From positions 518,258 through 582,257 of the forward strand of contig JAMPIL010000001.1 in assembly GCA_023662725.1 (NCBI GenBank): a DNA stretch of 64,000 nt, given 5' to 3'. This document shows, in pieces, positions 59,968-64,000 of this stretch. The number at the start of each line of letters is the position of its first letter. Position 1 is the first letter of the stretch. The notes below the pieces were generated by a model. That model made no database searches, was not told the DNA's origin, and saw only the letters and a program-made list of their open reading frames with translations. Source of the DNA: Ruminococcus flavefaciens (lineage in GTDB: Bacteria; Bacillota; Clostridia; Oscillospirales; Ruminococcaceae). The translations under genes and the position numbers were made by a program.

Positions 59968-60831
59968 ATGTTAGTTTCAGCTACAGAAATGCTCCAGAAA
60001 GCAAGAGCAGGAAAATATGCAGTAGGTCAGTTCAACATCAACAACCTCGAATGGACAAAGGCTATTCTCCTCACCGCTCAGGAGCTTAACTCTCCGGTTA
60101 TCCTCGGCGTTTCAGAGGGTGCAGGCAAGTATATGACAGGCTTTAAGACTGTTGCAGCTATGGTTAAGGCTATGGACGAGTCTCTCGGAATCACAGTTCC
60201 TGTTGCTCTTCATCTTGATCACGGTTCATATGAAGGATGCTACAAGTGCATCAAGGCTGGATTTACTTCTATCATGTTCGACGGTTCTCACTTCCCGATC
60301 GATGAAAACGTTGCTAAGACTACTGAGCTTGTAAACGTTGCTCACGGTCTCGGACTTTCTATCGAAGCAGAAGTAGGCGCTATCGGCGGTGAAGAAGACG
60401 GCGTTGTAGGCAAGGGCGAGTGTGCTGATCCTGCTGAATGCAAGCAGATCGCTGATCTCGGCGTTGATTTCCTCGCAGCAGGAATCGGAAACATCCACGG
60501 CGTATATCCTGATAACTGGGAAGGCCTCAGCTTTGAAACTCTTGAAGCTATCAACAAGACAGTAGGCGATATGCCTCTCGTTCTTCACGGCGGTACAGGT
60601 ATTCCTGACGACATGATCGCAAAGGCAATCTCACTCGGCGTAGCTAAGATCAACGTAAATACAGAGTGTCAGCTCGTATTCGCAGACGCTACAAGAGGCT
60701 ACATTGAGGCTGGCAAGGATCAGCAGGGTAAGGGCTTTGACCCAAGAAAGCTTCTCGCTCCTGGTTTTGAAGCTATCAAGGCTAAAGTTAAAGAGAAGAT
60801 GGAGCTTTTCGGCAGCGTAAACAAGGCTTAA
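59968..60831 (+). CDS. fba: Class II fructose-1,6-bisphosphate aldolase
   Basis: The 287-residue enzyme has the zinc ligands of class II aldolases: VALHLDHGSYEGC with Asp/His near residue 84, SIEAEVGAIGGEEDG near 132, IGNIHGVYP with His near 180 and LVLHGGTGIPDDMI with His near 208. It splits fructose-1,6-bisphosphate in glycolysis. AGGAGG precedes the ATG. Codon use (AAG, GGC, ATC-rich) differs from the neighbours and fits very high expression. Tagatose-bisphosphate aldolase is an alternative in this family but less likely for a single-gene unit. Confidence 0.93.
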   Translation: MLVSATEMLQKARAGKYAVGQFNINNLEWTKAILLTAQELNSPVILGVSEGAGKYMTGFKTVAAMVKAMDESLGITVPVALHLDHGSYEGCYKCIKAGFTSIMFDGSHFPIDENVAKTTELVNVAHGLGLSIEAEVGAIGGEEDGVVGKGECADPAECKQIADLGVDFLAAGIGNIHGVYPDNWEGLSFETLEAINKTVGDMPLVLHGGTGIPDDMIAKAISLGVAKINVNTECQLVFADATRGYIEAGKDQQGKGFDPRKLLAPGFEAIKAKVKEKMELFGSVNKA

Positions 60832-60853
60832 TTAGTTAACCTATAAAAACTAT

Positions 60854-60888
60854 AATGGCAGACGCATAAGGTGTCTGCCATTATTTTT
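60854..60888 (+). terminator. Rho-independent terminator after fba
   Basis: AATGGCAGAC (60854-60863) and GTCTGCCATT (60873-60882) form a ten-pair stem, followed by ATTTTTG. Confidence 0.92.
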
Positions 60889-60907
60889 GATTGTGTGAGG
60901 TATAATA

Positions 60908-61414
60908 ATGTTTCAAAAAATTATCGTAATCGGAAGTTCCGGTTCAGGAAAGAGCGTTTTTTCAAGAAAACTGAGGAATATTACCGGTCTGCCTCTTCAT
61001 CATCTGGACTTGCTTTGGCATAAACCTGACAAAACAAATTATACTGCCGAAGAATTTGATAAAAAGCTTCAGGATATTTTATCGTCTGATAAATGGATAA
61101 TAGACGGAAACTATCAGCGCACTCTTGAAACTCGTCTTGCAAGCTGCGATACGGTATTTCTCTTGGATTATCCGATTAATGTCTGCCTTTCGGGAGCAGA
61201 ATCAAGAATCGGAAGAAAAAGAGACGATATGCCTTGGACAGAAACTGAATTAGATGACAAATTCAGACAATGGATAATAGATTTTCCCAAAATTCAACTG
61301 CCTGCCATTTATCAGCTATTAAAAAAGTATTCAGATAAAACGATAATCATTTTCAAATCAAGAGAAGAATCCGAATCATATTTAGATCATATTCAAACAA
61401 AAATGAATTTATAA
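60908..61414 (+). CDS. P-loop adenylate-kinase-like protein (FlaR/topology modulation type)
   Basis: The 168-residue protein begins FQKIIVIGSSGSGKSVFSRKL with a Walker A motif at residue 9. LPLHHLDLLWHKPD, WIIDGNYQRTLETRLASCDTV and FLLDYPINVCL follow, a pattern of AAA17/FlaR-like proteins often named topology modulation protein. The role is probably a small-molecule kinase, but none is proven. TGTGAGG stands before the ATG. It overlaps the convergent GNAT gene by six bases. Confidence 0.82.
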   Translation: MFQKIIVIGSSGSGKSVFSRKLRNITGLPLHHLDLLWHKPDKTNYTAEEFDKKLQDILSSDKWIIDGNYQRTLETRLASCDTVFLLDYPINVCLSGAESRIGRKRDDMPWTETELDDKFRQWIIDFPKIQLPAIYQLLKKYSDKTIIIFKSREESESYLDHIQTKMNL

Positions 61415-61852
61415 TTCCTTTTCAAGATATACCATGTCTATAAGCTGTTTACCGCATTCAAAGATCGGATGATCGTAATTATCGGTAAAGAAATTTTTTA
61501 CTCTGTACTTTTCCTTAAACCCGCATTTTTCATAAAATGGTATCGTCAAAGGACTGTCGCCCGTTCCTACTCTCAAGATTTTATACGATTTTCTGTAATT
61601 CTCTTCAATAAATTCAATCAGCTTTTTTCCATACCCATTATGCTGATATTCCGGTTCAACGGCAATATTCTTTATTTCAAGAGTCAGATTTTCTTCATCA
61701 GTAATCACACATACGGCTTTAACTCCATTGTCCATAAGCACATACATTGTGCCACGCTTAAGATAACGATCTATCATGCTTTCCTGTTCATCAGCTAATA
61801 AAAGCAAGCCGATGTATTTTTTCTTATCTCGTTTAACTTCAATAATTTCCAT
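61409..61852 (-). CDS. GNAT-family N-acetyltransferase
   Basis: The 147-residue protein has the GNAT core: VLMDNGVKAVCVITDE, then LEIKNIAVEPEYQHNGYGKKLIEFI with the acetyl-CoA loop Q-x-x-G-x-G/K, and IPFYEKCGFKEKYRV near the C-terminus. The start is ATG 61852 after AGGTGAT; the longer frame from a TTG at 61942 would run into the GH9 gene. Substrate unknown. It is convergent with the P-loop gene (six-base overlap) and follows the GH9 gene. Confidence 0.87.
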   Translation of the reverse strand: MEIIEVKRDKKKYIGLLLLADEQESMIDRYLKRGTMYVLMDNGVKAVCVITDEENLTLEIKNIAVEPEYQHNGYGKKLIEFIEENYRKSYKILRVGTGDSPLTIPFYEKCGFKEKYRVKNFFTDNYDHPIFECGKQLIDMVYLEKEL

Positions 61853-61876
61853 ATATTTATCACCTGAATTATTTAA

Positions 61877-61904
61877 GAGCTGCCATGCATAAACACAGCA
61901 GCTC
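61877..61904. terminator. Hairpin after the GH9 gene
   Basis: GAGCTGC (61877-61883) and GCAGCTC (61898-61904) flank a 14-base loop. T-rich sequence lies on both sides, so it could end the GH9 transcript before the GNAT gene, though the T-run on the minus side is short. Confidence 0.55.
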
Positions 61905-61916
61905 CTATTTTTTATT

Positions 61917-64000
61917 TTACCGTATGAAATCTTTCGGATCAAGCGAAGCTATAAAACTAAGCTTAAACTTCTGTATCATAAGTGCATCCTCGTTGGTTAC
62001 GCCGCTTTTACCGTTATCATAAACGTCAGCGTTAAGCATTCCCTGAGCTGTAATGTGACTTGGATCAGAACCATTTATACCATACTTATCAGGATTGGAA
62101 TTAGCCTGCATTATCAGAACTGCATCCGACATATCAACCTTGTTATCACAGTTAGCATCACCCCAGACAATATCGTCTTCCGGTGGAGCAGTTGTTGTAA
62201 AAGTAGTCGTTTCGGAAGTAGTTGTAGTCGTAATTGATGTAATTGACGATGTATTGGTAGTAGTTGTTGCATATGATGATATTGTCGTTGTAGTTATGGC
62301 AGTAGTTGTCGTAGTCATCATGGTTGTAGTAGTTGTTGTAGATGTTGTCGTAGTAGTTGTCGTCGTGGTTGTAGTTGTCGTTGCAGTGGTAGTTGTTGTC
62401 GTTGTTGTGGTAGTCGTGGTAGTCGTGGTAGTTGTTGTCGTTGTCGTTGCAGTGGTAGTTGTTGTCGTTGTTATAGTTGTTGTGGTAGTCGTGGTAGTTG
62501 TTGTCGTTGTCGTTGTTGTGGTAGTCGTCGTTGTTGTTGTAGTTGTTGTGGTAGTTGTGGTAGTCGTCGTTGTTGTTGTAGTTGTTGTGGTAGTTGTGGT
62601 AGTCGTCGTTGTTGTAGTTGTTGTTGTTTCGGGTTCAGCCGTTTTGTTTGTGTAAACGGTTATAGAATCAATTTTATAATTGTTATTGCTCATCCACCAG
62701 AATCCGATTTTTAAATCGCCATACTTATAGTCGATCATTTCAGCACGGTCAGGATCAACGTTCCAAACTGCTGTTGCTTCGTTACTGTTGAAATATTCAT
62801 TAAAATCGACCTGATGCCATTCTCCGCCCGTCATTGTACCAAATGCGCCGTTCCATGTACCTATAGTGCTGTTTGATGAGATCTTCACTTCAACTCTTGA
62901 AGCAGTTTCGCCGTCAGGAATATTAAAATCAGACCATTTCCACCCCGGCATATTATCGCTGAAATCACTGTTTGAAAGATTCGGGGTGATCACATATGTT
63001 CCCGCCTCACCCTTAACAGCAGAAGTTGTCGTTGTAGTATTTACACTGCCATTAGTTGAGGTCGTGGTTGTAGTTGAAGTTGCCGGCTTTGTTCCGGTAT
63101 ATTCGGGATCGGATGTGTTGCCCTTTACTTCGGGAATCGTTGAAGGATCAACGGTTTCCCCGGTTTTATATGCTGAATAAAGACCGGCTGCTGCCCCAAC
63201 GAAAACCGAGTTATAATCAAGAGCAACTTCATTTGCCTGATAATCTGCTACGGAATCATTATACGCTCCGCTTGAATTGGTCGGACCGCCTACCAAAGCT
63301 CCGGTAAGAGTGTGACCATTGCTCGAATATATCGTTTGTCCGTTAAATTCATCATATGTGCTATAGCCGGATGCTCCTCTGTGGTGGGGATATTTCGCCG
63401 AATTATCAGCGTATCCGACAACAAAACAGGTATCAGCCGGATTATCTCCGAGAAGATAGTTCATCTGCCCTTTTGCCCAGTTATTGTAATTCACCTGAGC
63501 TGCCGGATACTTTGAAGCAACAAGCGCAGTTAGCTGTACGCCTGAATTGTATCGTGTGCTGCCCCATTCAGATTCAAAATAGAAATTATCCGAATTAGTA
63601 CCCTTAGATTCAAGAAGCTGAGTTACCTTTCTCCAGTCAGCAGTCGAACCCGTTATCTCGGCTTGAAGAACCGCTGCTCCGACGCTTACATTATCCCACG
63701 AGAAAGTTGTATAAATGCCATACTGGCAGTTTTGATTCATATAATCATTCAGAAACGATTTGTATTTATCATCCTTTGTCGCAAGATAGAGCCATCCTGC
63801 TGCCCATCCCTGTTCGTCCTTGTAATCGGACCATGCAGAATTATAATAAAAGCCCGAAGGACCGTCTGTTGCACACTGATTATATTTTGTCGAAAACTCA
63901 AAAAGAGCCTTTGCGTATTTCAGATCTTCAGCATTGCCAAAATTGATATAGTTCGCAGCAAGAGCGGCTGCATATTCAGCAGCGATATCGCTTGCACCGC
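61917..64000 (-). CDS. Dockerin-bearing GH9 glucanase (partial; N-terminus beyond window edge)
   Basis: About 694 residues are visible. The first part is the GH9 catalytic core: AEYAAALAANYINFGN, WAAGWLYLATKDD, INYLLGD-type MNYLLGDNP, the catalytic histidine in YPHHRGASGYSTY and the proton donor Glu in DYQANEVALDYNSVF. A Thr-rich linker follows, then a beta-rich module of about 120 residues (ITPNLSNSDFSDNMPGWKW, GIGFWWMSNN-like IGFWWMSNNNYKID). A linker of almost pure threonine, about 140 residues, comes next, then a dockerin (WGDANCDNKVDMSDAVLIMQ, SGVTNEDALMIQKFK). It cleaves cellulose or related beta-glucan outside the cell and docks like the GH26 enzyme. Confidence 0.93.
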   Translation of the reverse strand, partial: GASDIAAEYAAALAANYINFGNAEDLKYAKALFEFSTKYNQCATDGPSGFYYNSAWSDYKDEQGWAAGWLYLATKDDKYKSFLNDYMNQNCQYGIYTTFSWDNVSVGAAVLQAEITGSTADWRKVTQLLESKGTNSDNFYFESEWGSTRYNSGVQLTALVASKYPAAQVNYNNWAKGQMNYLLGDNPADTCFVVGYADNSAKYPHHRGASGYSTYDEFNGQTIYSSNGHTLTGALVGGPTNSSGAYNDSVADYQANEVALDYNSVFVGAAAGLYSAYKTGETVDPSTIPEVKGNTSDPEYTGTKPATSTTTTTSTNGSVNTTTTTSAVKGEAGTYVITPNLSNSDFSDNMPGWKWSDFNIPDGETASRVEVKISSNSTIGTWNGAFGTMTGGEWHQVDFNEYFNSNEATAVWNVDPDRAEMIDYKYGDLKIGFWWMSNNNYKIDSITVYTNKTAEPETTTTTTTTTTTTTTTTTTTTTTTTTTTTTTTTTTTTTTTTTTTTTTTTTTTITTTTTTTATTTTTTTTTTTTTTTTTTTTTATTTTTTTTTTTTTSTTTTTTMMTTTTTAITTTTISSYATTTTNTSSITSITTTTTSETTTFTTTAPPEDDIVWGDANCDNKVDMSDAVLIMQANSNPDKYGINGSDPSHITAQGMLNADVYDNGKSGVTNEDALMIQKFKLSFIASLDPKDFIR
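62195..62636 (-). repeat. Simple ACN-codon repeat encoding a poly-threonine linker
   Basis: About 440 bases are an imperfect GTN trinucleotide repeat on the plus strand (ACN on the minus strand), with longer units such as GTAGTCGTGGTAGTTGTTGTC recurring. It encodes the linker before the GH9 dockerin. Synonymous codon variation keeps it from being a perfect microsatellite, but length polymorphism is likely. Confidence 0.9.

Noticed and set aside
62195-62636. Possible CRISPR-like repeat array
   Set aside because: Units are trinucleotide-based without unique spacers and lie within a coding linker.
62095-62655. Plus-strand frame coding almost only valine
   Set aside because: It is the complement of the threonine-codon repeat of the GH9 linker.

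Overview
The window looks like a chromosomal piece from a low-GC, Gram-positive, plant-fibre-degrading clostridial bacterium, most likely Ruminococcus or a close relative in Oscillospiraceae. The evidence is two secreted glycoside hydrolases ending in ruminococcal dockerins (GH26 at 40394-42613, GH9 running off the right edge from 61917), threonine-rich linkers, LL-diaminopimelate aminotransferase, an IspH-ribosomal protein S1 fusion, a T-box leader, many short-leader lipoproteins and consensus sigma-A promoters with 17-base spacers. Genus is an inference. No rRNA, tRNA or CRISPR was seen.

Layout. 1-7700 (minus strand): one exopolysaccharide/cell-wall glycan operon from a promoter at 7671-7699: UDP-sugar dehydrogenase, DUF4422 transferase, EpsG-like polymerase, two GT2 transferases, a WecF-like transferase and a Wzx-type flippase cut by the left edge. 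7960-13990: a decayed mobile island with a broken amidoligase-like gene, a broken phage/plasmid primase-helicase, unrecognised remnants, an intact large serine recombinase with a 39-codon ORF before it, a frameshifted NERD/HRDC gene and a cwlD amidase without its N-terminus. 14283-15494: a lipoprotein whose promoter spacer holds an A15 tract. 15700-20808 (minus): an asparagine T-box followed by asnS, asnA, dapF and dapL. 20831-27139: a leucine-rich-repeat protein and two divergent solute-binding-like lipoproteins. 27436-32400: NUDIX protein, GT-C membrane protein, lipoprotein with a cohesin-like tail, Rrf2 regulator.

32601-35667: a VTC-type polyphosphate polymerase, a DUF4956 membrane protein and a Cthe_2159-like beta-solenoid lipoprotein, a recurring set of unknown joint function. 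35793-36078: no protein gene, but a clean promoter, a self-closing RNA fold and tandem terminators, the best candidate here for an undescribed small RNA. 36186-40247: ribbon-helix-helix protein with clpB, then HU with a lysine/alanine-rich DUF6465 protein. 42888-53754 (plus): a housekeeping run tepA, ftsK, ygiQ, a ComEC-like hydrolase, DUF3006, an HI0933-type flavoprotein, cmk, plsC and the ispH-rpsA fusion. 53827-56369 (minus): a small hydrophilic protein, a GH13 enzyme with a C-terminal DUF1653 domain, an HD hydrolase. 56581-59710 (minus): a DtxR-type regulator, a MurL-like epimerase and a MurD-like ligase, which suggests that peptidoglycan D-glutamate is made by epimerising UDP-MurNAc-L-Ala-L-Glu. 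59968-64000: class II aldolase, P-loop kinase-like protein, GNAT acetyltransferase, and the GH9 enzyme.

The genes describe an anaerobe that coats itself with polysaccharide, degrades mannan and cellulose with scaffold-docked enzymes, and carries ordinary amino-acid and wall synthesis genes, interrupted by one old mobile-element scar.
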